Source: Nocardioidaceae bacterium (GTDB taxonomy: Bacteria; Actinomycetota; Actinomycetes; Propionibacteriales; Nocardioidaceae). From it: a DNA stretch of 13,839 bases. The stretch lies in assembly GCA_013696065.1 (NCBI GenBank), contig JACCZJ010000185.1, forward strand, positions 1 through 13,839. The letters are read 5' to 3'. The notes under the pieces were generated by a model that worked only from the letters and a program-made list of their open reading frames with translations, was not told where the DNA came from and ran no database searches. The stretch's first letter is position 1. Each line of letters opens with the position of its first letter. The position numbers and the translations under genes were made by a program. Shown here one piece after another: positions 1 through 5,240 of the stretch.

Positions 1-1439
1 AGGTAGGGGTTCGCGAGCGTGTCCTCGTAGTCGCGGATCAGCTCGGCCCGAAGAGCCTCAGGGTCTTCGGCCTCGGCGAGCTCCGAGCGGTAGAGGATGT
101 TGACGGCACCCTGTGCGCCCATGACGGCGATCTGTGCGGTGGGCCAGGCGACGTTCATGTCGGCGCCCAGGTGTTTGGAGCCCATGACGTCGTAAGCGCC
201 GCCATAAGCCTTGCGGGTGATGACGGTGATCAGCGGGACGGTCGCCTCGGCGTAGGCGTAGATCAACTTTGCGCCGCGGCGGATGATGCCGTTCCACTCC
301 TGGTCGGTGCCGGGTAGAAAACCCGGTACGTCGACGAAGGTGAGCACAGGGATGTTGAACGCATCGCAGGTCCGGACGAACCGGGCCGCCTTCTCCGACG
401 CGTCGATGTCGAGAGTGCCGGCAAAGTGCATCGGCTGATTGGCCACGACGCCCACCGAATGTCCCTCGATCCGCCCGAACCCGACAATGAGGTTCGGCGC
501 GAACAGTGCCTGCACCTCCAGGAACTCAGAGTCGTCGAGCACTGACTCGATGACGGTGTGCATTTCGTAGGGTTGGTTGGGCGAATCCGGGATCAGCCCG
601 TCGAGCGCTCGATCTTCGTCATTGAGCGCGAGATCGGCCGCTTCGGCAAAGGACGGTGGGTCCTCGAGGTTGTTCTGCGGGAGGTAGGAGACGAGCGTCT
701 TCACATACTCAATCGCATCTGCCTCATCGGTCGCCAGATAGTGGGCGTTGCCGCTCTTGGTGTTGTGGGTGTGAGCACCGCCGAGGTCTTCCATCGTGAC
801 GTCTTCGCCGGTCACCGTCTTGATGACGTCGGGTCCCGTGATGAACATGTGTGAGGTCTTGTCGACCATGACATTGAAGTCGGTGATGGCGGGAGAGTAG
901 ACGGCTCCACCCGCGCATGTCCCCAAGATCAGTGATATCTGGGGGATGACGCCCGACGCATGCACGTTGCGCCGGAAGATCTCGGCATACAACCCCAATG
1001 CGACGACGCCCTCCTGAATCCGCGCGCCTCCCGAGTCGTTGATCCCGATGAGCGGGCAACCGGTCTTCATTGCGAGATCCATGACTTTGACGATCTTTTC
1101 GCCGAAAACCTCACCCAGGCTGCCGCCGAAGACGGTGAAGTCCTGCGCGAACACGCACACTTGGCGCCCATCGACGGTGCCGTAGCCGGTCACGACGCCG
1201 TCGCCATAGGGGCGGTTCTTTTCCAGTCCGAAGTTCGTGGAGCGGTGGCGCGCCCACTCGTCGAGCTCCACGAACGAGCCCTCGTCGAGCAGTTGCTCGA
1301 CGCGTTCGCGGGCGGTGAGCTTGCCCTTCGCGTGTTGCTTTTCGATCGCCCGCTCAGATCCGGCATGCACCGCCGCGTCGAGGCGATCGTTAAGGTCCGC
1401 AAGTTGCCCGGCCGTGGTGTGGATGTCGATGTCACTCAC
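1..1439 (-). CDS. pccB: Acyl-CoA (propionyl-CoA type) carboxylase beta subunit, carboxyltransferase; C-terminus outside window
   Basis: Carboxyltransferase subunit of a biotin-dependent acyl-CoA carboxylase. It moves CO2 from carboxybiotin to propionyl- or acetyl-CoA, giving methylmalonyl- or malonyl-CoA in the cytoplasm. I translated 479 codons from GTG at 1439; the family is usually about 520-530 residues, so roughly 50 C-terminal residues lie beyond base 1. Seen: the N-terminal half with DSGGAR (135-140) and GTCAGGAVYS (173-182), and the C-terminal half with DVPGFLPG (370-377) and GGAYDVMG (413-420). The Asp at 417 falls in the acyl-pocket segment; from what I recall of Streptomyces PccB an Asp there goes with propionyl use, so propionyl-CoA is the likelier substrate (inference). 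The start is supported by a TACGCT -10 seven bases upstream, which suggests a leaderless mRNA. The divergent neighbour birA encodes the ligase that biotinylates the partner alpha subunit. AccD5 of mycobacteria occupies the same place. Confidence 0.95.
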   Translation of the reverse strand, partial: MSDIDIHTTAGQLADLNDRLDAAVHAGSERAIEKQHAKGKLTARERVEQLLDEGSFVELDEWARHRSTNFGLEKNRPYGDGVVTGYGTVDGRQVCVFAQDFTVFGGSLGEVFGEKIVKVMDLAMKTGCPLIGINDSGGARIQEGVVALGLYAEIFRRNVHASGVIPQISLILGTCAGGAVYSPAITDFNVMVDKTSHMFITGPDVIKTVTGEDVTMEDLGGAHTHNTKSGNAHYLATDEADAIEYVKTLVSYLPQNNLEDPPSFAEAADLALNDEDRALDGLIPDSPNQPYEMHTVIESVLDDSEFLEVQALFAPNLIVGFGRIEGHSVGVVANQPMHFAGTLDIDASEKAARFVRTCDAFNIPVLTFVDVPGFLPGTDQEWNGIIRRGAKLIYAYAEATVPLITVITRKAYGGAYDVMGSKHLGADMNVAWPTAQIAVMGAQGAVNILYRSELAEAEDPEALRAELIRDYEDTLANPY

Positions 1440-1446
1440 GCGAGGC

Positions 1447-1456
1447 AGCGTAGCGT
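1447..1456. promoter_or_regulatory. Shared bidirectional -10 element for pccB and birA
   Basis: The two start codons are only about 25 bases apart. On the minus strand TACGCT (1452 to 1447) lies 7 bases before the pccB GTG. On the plus strand TAGCGT (1451 to 1456) lies 8 bases before the birA ATG at 1465. Both fit the actinobacterial TAnnnT -10 pattern and share the TA at 1451-1452. No good -35 hexamer is visible on either side. Both spacings suit leaderless transcripts. This is inference from sequence only. Confidence 0.5.
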
Positions 1457-1464
1457 GAGGGTTG

Positions 1465-2307
1465 ATGACTTCGATGTACGGCGATCTCGACCGTCCGCCG
1501 CTCGACGCCGAGGCATTGCGCCGAGCCCTCGTCACACCGGGGGCATTGTGGTCAGACATCGAGGTCCTCGACCAGACGTCGTCAACCAACGCCCTGCTTG
1601 CTCGACGAATCAGCGACGCGGATGCAAGAGGCGCCAGCACGGACGGGATGGTCGTCATCGCCGAGCACCAGACCCAGGGGCGCGGACGACTCGGCCGAGT
1701 GTGGTCTGCCCCGCCTCGTTCTGGCCTGACGATGTCCGTGGTTGTGCGGCCTTACGATGTCGCGCCCAACCGCTGGTCCTGGATCCCGTTGCTTGCGGGG
1801 CTCGCTGTGGCGGCCGCTGTTCGACACGAGGCCCTCGTCGGGGCGACCCTCAAATGGCCTAACGACGTGATGATGCAGGAGCGCAAGCTGGCCGGACTCT
1901 TGGTCGAACGAATCGAATCGGCGTCCCATGCACCGGCGGCGATCATCGGCATCGGACTCAACGTTTCTTTGCGGAGAGACGAGCTTCCAGTTCCGGCCGC
2001 GACGTCGTTGGCCCTGGAGGATGCGGCGACCACAGACCGATCACTGCTGGCTCGGGCGGTGCTGCGCAACCTCGAGAGGTTGCTCACCGACTGGATGCGC
2101 CACGGTGGCGACGCCGAGCAAGGCGGACTCCACGCGGCGTACGTGCAAGCCTGTATGACGATCGGCCGGCATGTCCGCGTCGAGCTGCCTGACGGTGAAG
2201 TGGTCGAAGGCACGGCTGTCGGCATCGACGGTGTGGGGCGCCTGCTTGTTCGCAGTCGTGGGCGTCAGCACGCCTTCAGCGTCGGCGACGTCATCCACCT
2301 GCGTTGA
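1465..2307 (+). CDS. birA: Biotin--[acetyl-CoA-carboxylase] ligase (BirA, class I, no DNA-binding domain)
   Basis: Activates biotin to biotinyl-5'-AMP and attaches it to the conserved lysine of the biotin carboxyl carrier domain, here presumably the alpha subunit that partners the divergent pccB product. The protein has 280 residues from ATG 1465. Motifs seen: the biotin/ATP loop GRGRLGR (about 72-78), KWPNDV (about 130-135), KLAGLLVE (about 141-148) and GIGLNV (about 162-167), followed by a small C-terminal SH3-like domain. There is no N-terminal winged helix, so it should be a pure ligase and not a biotin-operon repressor. Start choice is open: TTG 1462 and ATG 1474 are in frame. ATG 1465 is preferred because it lies 8 bases after a TAGCGT -10; the GAGGG at 1457-1461 sits too close to it to be a good ribosome site. 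Confidence 0.93.
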   Translation: MTSMYGDLDRPPLDAEALRRALVTPGALWSDIEVLDQTSSTNALLARRISDADARGASTDGMVVIAEHQTQGRGRLGRVWSAPPRSGLTMSVVVRPYDVAPNRWSWIPLLAGLAVAAAVRHEALVGATLKWPNDVMMQERKLAGLLVERIESASHAPAAIIGIGLNVSLRRDELPVPAATSLALEDAATTDRSLLARAVLRNLERLLTDWMRHGGDAEQGGLHAAYVQACMTIGRHVRVELPDGEVVEGTAVGIDGVGRLLVRSRGRQHAFSVGDVIHLR

Positions 2308-2359
2308 TGGTGACAGGCGACGGATGTGCTACGCCCGCTGCCTCAGGCGTGACACCATC
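2306..2359 (+). other. Imperfect dyad between birA and the PH-domain gene
   Basis: The 88-base gap after birA contains an inverted repeat: GATGGTGACA (2306-2315) against TGACACCATC (2350-2359), 9 of 10 positions complementary. A smaller inner pair, ACGCC (2331-2335) and GGCGT (2346-2350), competes with the outer arm. No T-tract follows, so it is not a convincing intrinsic terminator. It may only be a weak attenuator or chance. Confidence 0.2.
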
Positions 2360-2395
2360 GACAGTCAGAGGCATCGTTCATGGTGAGGAGGACGC

Positions 2396-2938
2396 GTGGG
2401 TATCTCAGAAAAGCTCTTGAGCGAGGGCGAGCACGTCATCGCCTCGACCCGCACGCACTGGAAGGCGCTCGTCCTCCCCGTCATCTTCTTGATCATCACC
2501 TGTGCGCTCGCAGGATTTCTGCTCGCCGTGCTGCCCAGCGGTGACACCCACGACCCACTGATGTACGCGGTGATCACGGTGGCGGTGCTCGTCATCATCT
2601 GGTTGACGTTGCGCCCTTTCCTGATCTGGCTCACAGCGTCATACACGGTCACCAACCGTCGGCTGATCAACCGCTCTGGCGTTTTTACGCGCAGCGGCCG
2701 CGACATTCCGCTGCACCGCATCAACGACGTGAAGTACGAACGCGACCTGCTTGATCGCCTGTTGGGCTGCGGGACCTTGGTCATCTCCGATGCAAGCGAG
2801 AACGGTCGCTCGGTGTTGCCAGACGTCCCGAGGGTGGAAAAACTTCAGCTGGTCATCACCGATCTCCTCTTCGGGAACAACGACGGACACGATGACGACG
2901 GGACGCCTCCCCATCCCCTGGAGCCTCGCCCCAGATGA
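2396..2938 (+). CDS. Membrane-anchored bacterial PH-domain protein
   Basis: 180-residue protein with two predicted membrane helices at about 24-46 and 55-79, then a bacterial PH (bPH2/DUF304-type) domain at about 80-160. Its hallmark is the run YTVTNRRLI at 83-91, followed by SGVFTRSGRDIPLHRI, which is typical of this family. The tail (161-180) is Asp/Pro rich and probably disordered. The molecular function of these proteins is not established. The GTG start follows GAGGAGG (2385-2391) by 4 bases, a strong ribosome site. Its stop overlaps the ATG of the adenylate cyclase gene (ATGA at 2935-2938), so the two are likely translated together and could work at the same membrane site. The mycobacterial counterpart next to birA is Rv3278c. 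Confidence 0.85.
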   Translation: MGISEKLLSEGEHVIASTRTHWKALVLPVIFLIITCALAGFLLAVLPSGDTHDPLMYAVITVAVLVIIWLTLRPFLIWLTASYTVTNRRLINRSGVFTRSGRDIPLHRINDVKYERDLLDRLLGCGTLVISDASENGRSVLPDVPRVEKLQLVITDLLFGNNDGHDDDGTPPHPLEPRPR

Positions 2939-3972
2939 CCTACCAGCGAAACGACAGCGCGTCCGGTGACTCCGGTGCGAACCGAGAAGACCTCGAACGG
3001 GAGATCCTCGGCGAGGGCCCGAGCCTCACCGTCGACGAGGTCGTCGACCGGTTCGGCTCATCGCGAGAGTTGACGTCGCGGCTGTGGAGGGCGTTGGGCT
3101 TTCCTGACCCAGGCGAGTCGCCAGCTTTCAGCGAAGCCGATCTGTTGGCCCTGAGCAACGTGTCGAAGCTGGTGGAGTCTGGCGCGTTGGACGTCGAGAC
3201 CACCATCAAGTTGACGCGAGCCGTCGGCAGCACGATGGCGCGTCTGGCTGATTGGCAGGTGGCCACCCTGACCGAACATGTGGAGGCGCTGGAGCAGTCA
3301 GGCCAGGGCGCCGGGTCTCGACTCGACACCAGCATCGAGGTGCTGCGTGCGGCTCAGGCGCCGTTCGAGCACCTGTTGCTGCATGCCTGGCGGCGGCAGC
3401 TCGCCGCTGCGGTGAGTCGGGTGGCTGAGCTCGGTGCGCAGGACTCGGATCTGCGCACGATGACGGTGACGGTTGGATTCGCGGACCTGGTGAGCTTCAC
3501 CCGGCTCTCCACGGGCATAGGCGAAGGTCACCTTGCCGTCATCGTGGAGGGGTTCGAGTCGGTTTGTGGTGACCTCATCACCGCGCGTGGTGGCCGCGTC
3601 ATCAAGACGCTGGGAGATTCCGTGCTCTTCGTCGCTCACGAGCCCAAAATCGCCGTCGATATCGCCTGTGACGTCGTCGGACACATCGGTGCTGACCCGG
3701 AGCTGCCTGACGTGCACGTGGGTCTGGCTACCGGGTCGGTGGCGATGCGGCTTGGCGACGTGTTCGGGCCGCCGGTCAACCTGGCCAGCCGGCTGACTGC
3801 GATCGCGCGACGCAACCGGGTGATCTGCGATCACGAGACCGCGGCCGCTCTCCGCGAGATCAAGGGGTACGCCGTCCGGGCCCTGACCGAGCGAGAGTTG
3901 CATGGCTTCGGCGTCATCACCCCCTTCGCCGTACGCCAGCTCCCAGCAGCCCTCGGTTCGGAACGATATTGA
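2935..3972 (+). CDS. Class III adenylate cyclase with N-terminal regulatory domain
   Basis: Makes cAMP from ATP. The 345-residue protein is soluble: no membrane segment is visible. Residues 1-170 form a helical N-terminal domain that resembles the autoinhibitory, pH-responsive regulatory region of mycobacterial Rv1264/Rv2212-type cyclases (family resemblance judged by eye). The catalytic domain covers about 174-335. Key residues are all present: metal-binding Asp184 (in GFADLVSFT) and Asp228 (in KTLGDS), adenine-selecting Lys224 and Asp275 (in GDVFGP), and transition-state Asn282 and Arg286 (in VNLASR). A full set predicts an active homodimer with adenylate, not guanylate, specificity. ATG 2935 overlaps the PH-domain gene's stop by 4 bases. 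The last residues (GSERY) and the stop are encoded by the left arm and first loop bases of a 14-bp inverted repeat, so the native C-terminus may have been altered. Confidence 0.92.
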   Translation: MTYQRNDSASGDSGANREDLEREILGEGPSLTVDEVVDRFGSSRELTSRLWRALGFPDPGESPAFSEADLLALSNVSKLVESGALDVETTIKLTRAVGSTMARLADWQVATLTEHVEALEQSGQGAGSRLDTSIEVLRAAQAPFEHLLLHAWRRQLAAAVSRVAELGAQDSDLRTMTVTVGFADLVSFTRLSTGIGEGHLAVIVEGFESVCGDLITARGGRVIKTLGDSVLFVAHEPKIAVDIACDVVGHIGADPELPDVHVGLATGSVAMRLGDVFGPPVNLASRLTAIARRNRVICDHETAAALREIKGYAVRALTERELHGFGVITPFAVRQLPAALGSERY

Positions 3973-4011
3973 CCTGATCGGGCACTTTTTAGCGCCCATA
4001 TCGTTCCGAAC
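3956..4011. repeat. Perfect 14-bp inverted repeat forming a long hairpin; candidate bidirectional terminator or extragenic repeat element
   Basis: Left arm GTTCGGAACGATAT (3956-3969) and right arm ATATCGTTCCGAAC (3998-4011) are exact reverse complements, 28 bases apart. Inside, GGGCACT (3980-3986) pairs with AGCGCCC (3991-3997) with one mismatch around a TTTT loop, so the right side stacks without a gap while the left carries a 10-base bulge (3970-3979). It lies between convergent genes, as expected for a two-way terminator, but the T-run is in the loop and not after the stem on either strand. The left arm is part of the cyclase reading frame and the stop codon follows it directly. Confidence 0.6.
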
Positions 4012-4022
4012 GGGCGTTTGGG

Positions 4023-4439
4023 TCAGGCGGTGAGCAGGCCGATACCCAGGCTCGACACACCAGCGGCCAGCAGCAGCGCCCCAGCGATGACCAAGGTGAT
4101 GAAGCCATTGGGCTGGTCTCGGTCCTTGCCCATCGAGGAGAAGAAGAAGCCGGCTGGCATCAGGATCGCCGCAATGGCCACGCCACTGCGCGACAGCCAC
4201 CCCACCCCTCCGCTCTGGTCGACAGCGTCGACATACAGCTGAGCGACCAGGGCCAGCATCACCAAGACACCGGCATGGGCATGGCCCGCGCGGGCGAAGC
4301 TTCGCTGGAACTCGGTGACGGATGCGGACCGGCTGCTGAGTTTGACGAGATAGAGACCTCCGGCCTCGATCGTCACGAAGGCGAGGAACAAGATCCCCGC
4401 CAGCTGGCGAGACGCGTCAGAGATGACGACCATTTCCAC
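4023..4439 (-). CDS. Small four-helix membrane protein of unknown function, MerR-controlled
   Basis: 138 residues from GTG 4439. Four hydrophobic segments at about 12-33, 55-72, 83-103 and 112-135 predict a small integral membrane protein. A short loop before helix 2 has two His residues (AGHAHAG, 51-57), which could bind a metal or haem, but I do not recognise the family and assign no function. The start is chosen because AGGGAG (minus strand, 4450 to 4445) lies 5 bases upstream of GTG 4439; ATG 4433 is also possible, and GTG 4466, which sits at the predicted transcription start, would be a leaderless alternative. The gene is divergent from a MerR regulator and preceded by a promoter with the MerR architecture, so the regulator very likely activates it. 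It may be an efflux, stress or drug-response protein (speculation). Confidence 0.8.
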   Translation of the reverse strand: MEMVVISDASRQLAGILFLAFVTIEAGGLYLVKLSSRSASVTEFQRSFARAGHAHAGVLVMLALVAQLYVDAVDQSGGVGWLSRSGVAIAAILMPAGFFFSSMGKDRDQPNGFITLVIAGALLLAAGVSSLGIGLLTA

Positions 4440-4453
4440 GACTGCTCCCTGGG

Positions 4454-4472
4454 TAGATAGTGACACTCTCCA
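4454..4472. promoter_or_regulatory. Second, imperfect MerR operator copy
   Basis: TAGATAGT-GAC-ACTCTCCA: the left half is identical to the half-site of the perfect dyad at 4476-4494, and the right half matches it at 6 of 8 positions. Centres are 22 bases apart, about two helical turns, so two dimers could bind on the same face. It overlaps the predicted start region of the minus-strand membrane-protein gene and the candidate -35 of merR. Confidence 0.45.
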
Positions 4473-4491
4473 TATTAGATAGTGTTACTAT
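4460..4491 (+). promoter_or_regulatory. Candidate merR promoter
   Basis: GTGACA (4460-4465, 5 of 6 to TTGACA) and TACTAT (4486-4491, 4 of 6 to TATAAT) are separated by 20 bases on the plus strand. The predicted start near 4498 gives a leader of about 45 bases before the ATG at 4545. Both hexamers lie within the operators, so autoregulation is expected. This assignment is weaker than that of the opposite promoter. Confidence 0.3.
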
Positions 4492-4503
4492 CTACCCTGT
4501 CAA
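4472..4503 (-). promoter_or_regulatory. MerR-type promoter with 20-bp spacer, driving the membrane-protein gene
   Basis: Reading the minus strand: a perfect -35 TTGACA (4503 to 4498), a 20-base spacer (4497 to 4478), and a -10 TAATAT (4477 to 4472). The spacer contains nearly all of a perfect dyad. Over-long spacers of 19-20 bases with a dyad between -35 and -10 are the established signature of promoters that MerR-family proteins activate by twisting the DNA. Transcription would begin near 4465. Confidence 0.8.
4476..4494. promoter_or_regulatory. Primary MerR operator, 19-bp perfect dyad
   Basis: TAGATAGT-GTT-ACTATCTA is a perfect 8-3-8 palindrome between the divergent membrane-protein and merR genes. 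It is also part of a larger 17-bp inverted repeat with one mismatch (4451-4467 against 4481-4497, starting GGGTAGATAG). Length and placement fit a MerR dimer site. Confidence 0.8.
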
Positions 4504-4544
4504 GGACAAGATCTCGAGGGTCGAGGAGTCGAGGACGGGGTGCC

Positions 4545-5240
4545 ATGCGGATCTCAGAGCTGTCATCGCGGTGCGAGGTGCCCATCCCGACGATCAAGTT
4601 CTATCTGCGTGAGGGGTTGCTGCCGAGAGGTGAGCGATCCGGGGCGAACCAGGCGTCGTACGGCGAGCTGCACGTGCGCAGGCTCCGGCTCATCAGGGGC
4701 CTGGTCGAGGTGGGTGGCCTCAAGCTCGAGGTAGTCCGGAGAGTCATCGATGCCTTGGACGATGACTCGGTCTCGCTCCACGACGCGCTAGGCAGGGCCC
4801 ATTCCTCGCTGATGCCGCCGCCAGTGGTCGTGGGCAGGCCCACCCACACGCCGACTGTGCACGTCGATGCGCTGCTGCGGCGATGGGGGTGGTCGCTGCA
4901 TGCCGGGAGTCCGCTCCGGGCGGCATTGGCGGCGGCGCTGGGAGCACTCGAGCAAGTTGGTCGCCCGATGTCTGCCGAGGCGCTCGACGGCTACGCCACC
5001 GCGGCTGCCGATGTGGCAGCGCTCGACGTGGACCAGTTGCCAGCAGACCGCACCCTCGCCGTGGAAGCGGCAGTCGTCGGGACCCTGATGCGTGAACCAG
5101 TTCTCCTCATCCTGCGCCGGATGGCCCATGAGGATAGGTCGAGTCCGCAGATAGGGCGCCGCGCCTCACCGCGCAAAGCAGATGAAGAACCTCATCGGCC
5201 TGATCAAGAAAATTCAAAGAAGCGCGACGATGCTCTCTGA
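4545..5240 (+). CDS. MerR-family transcriptional regulator
   Basis: 231 residues from ATG 4545. The N-terminal winged helix-turn-helix opens with MRISELSSRCEVPIPTIKFY and the YLREGLLP turn (1-27), followed by the wing with SYGELHVRRL (38-47), both typical of MerR DNA-binding domains. A dimerisation helix and a C-terminal region of about 140 residues follow, of no recognised ligand-binding type. The only Cys is residue 10, so metal-thiolate or [2Fe-2S] sensing as in MerR or SoxR is unlikely. The last 40 residues are charged and low in complexity, and the final 37 bases overlap the convergent glycosyltransferase gene, so the C-terminus may have been replaced when that gene arrived. An in-frame GTG at 4482 is rejected because it lies in the operator; GAGGAC (4531-4536) serves the ATG. 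Confidence 0.88.
   Translation: MRISELSSRCEVPIPTIKFYLREGLLPRGERSGANQASYGELHVRRLRLIRGLVEVGGLKLEVVRRVIDALDDDSVSLHDALGRAHSSLMPPPVVVGRPTHTPTVHVDALLRRWGWSLHAGSPLRAALAAALGALEQVGRPMSAEALDGYATAAADVAALDVDQLPADRTLAVEAAVVGTLMREPVLLILRRMAHEDRSSPQIGRRASPRKADEEPHRPDQENSKKRDDAL

Noticed and set aside
960..1862. A 300-codon plus-strand frame across pccB and birA
   Set aside because: It lies antisense to a clear carboxyltransferase and out of frame with birA, and ends in Arg-rich low-complexity sequence.
3298..4200. A 300-codon minus-strand frame antisense to the adenylate cyclase
   Set aside because: The cyclase has every catalytic residue; the antisense product has no domain-like pattern.
4482..4544. In-frame GTG start at 4482 that would extend the MerR protein by 21 residues
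   Set aside because: It lies inside the operator and upstream of the predicted transcription start; the added residues are Ser/Arg rich and precede the normal MerR start MRISEL.
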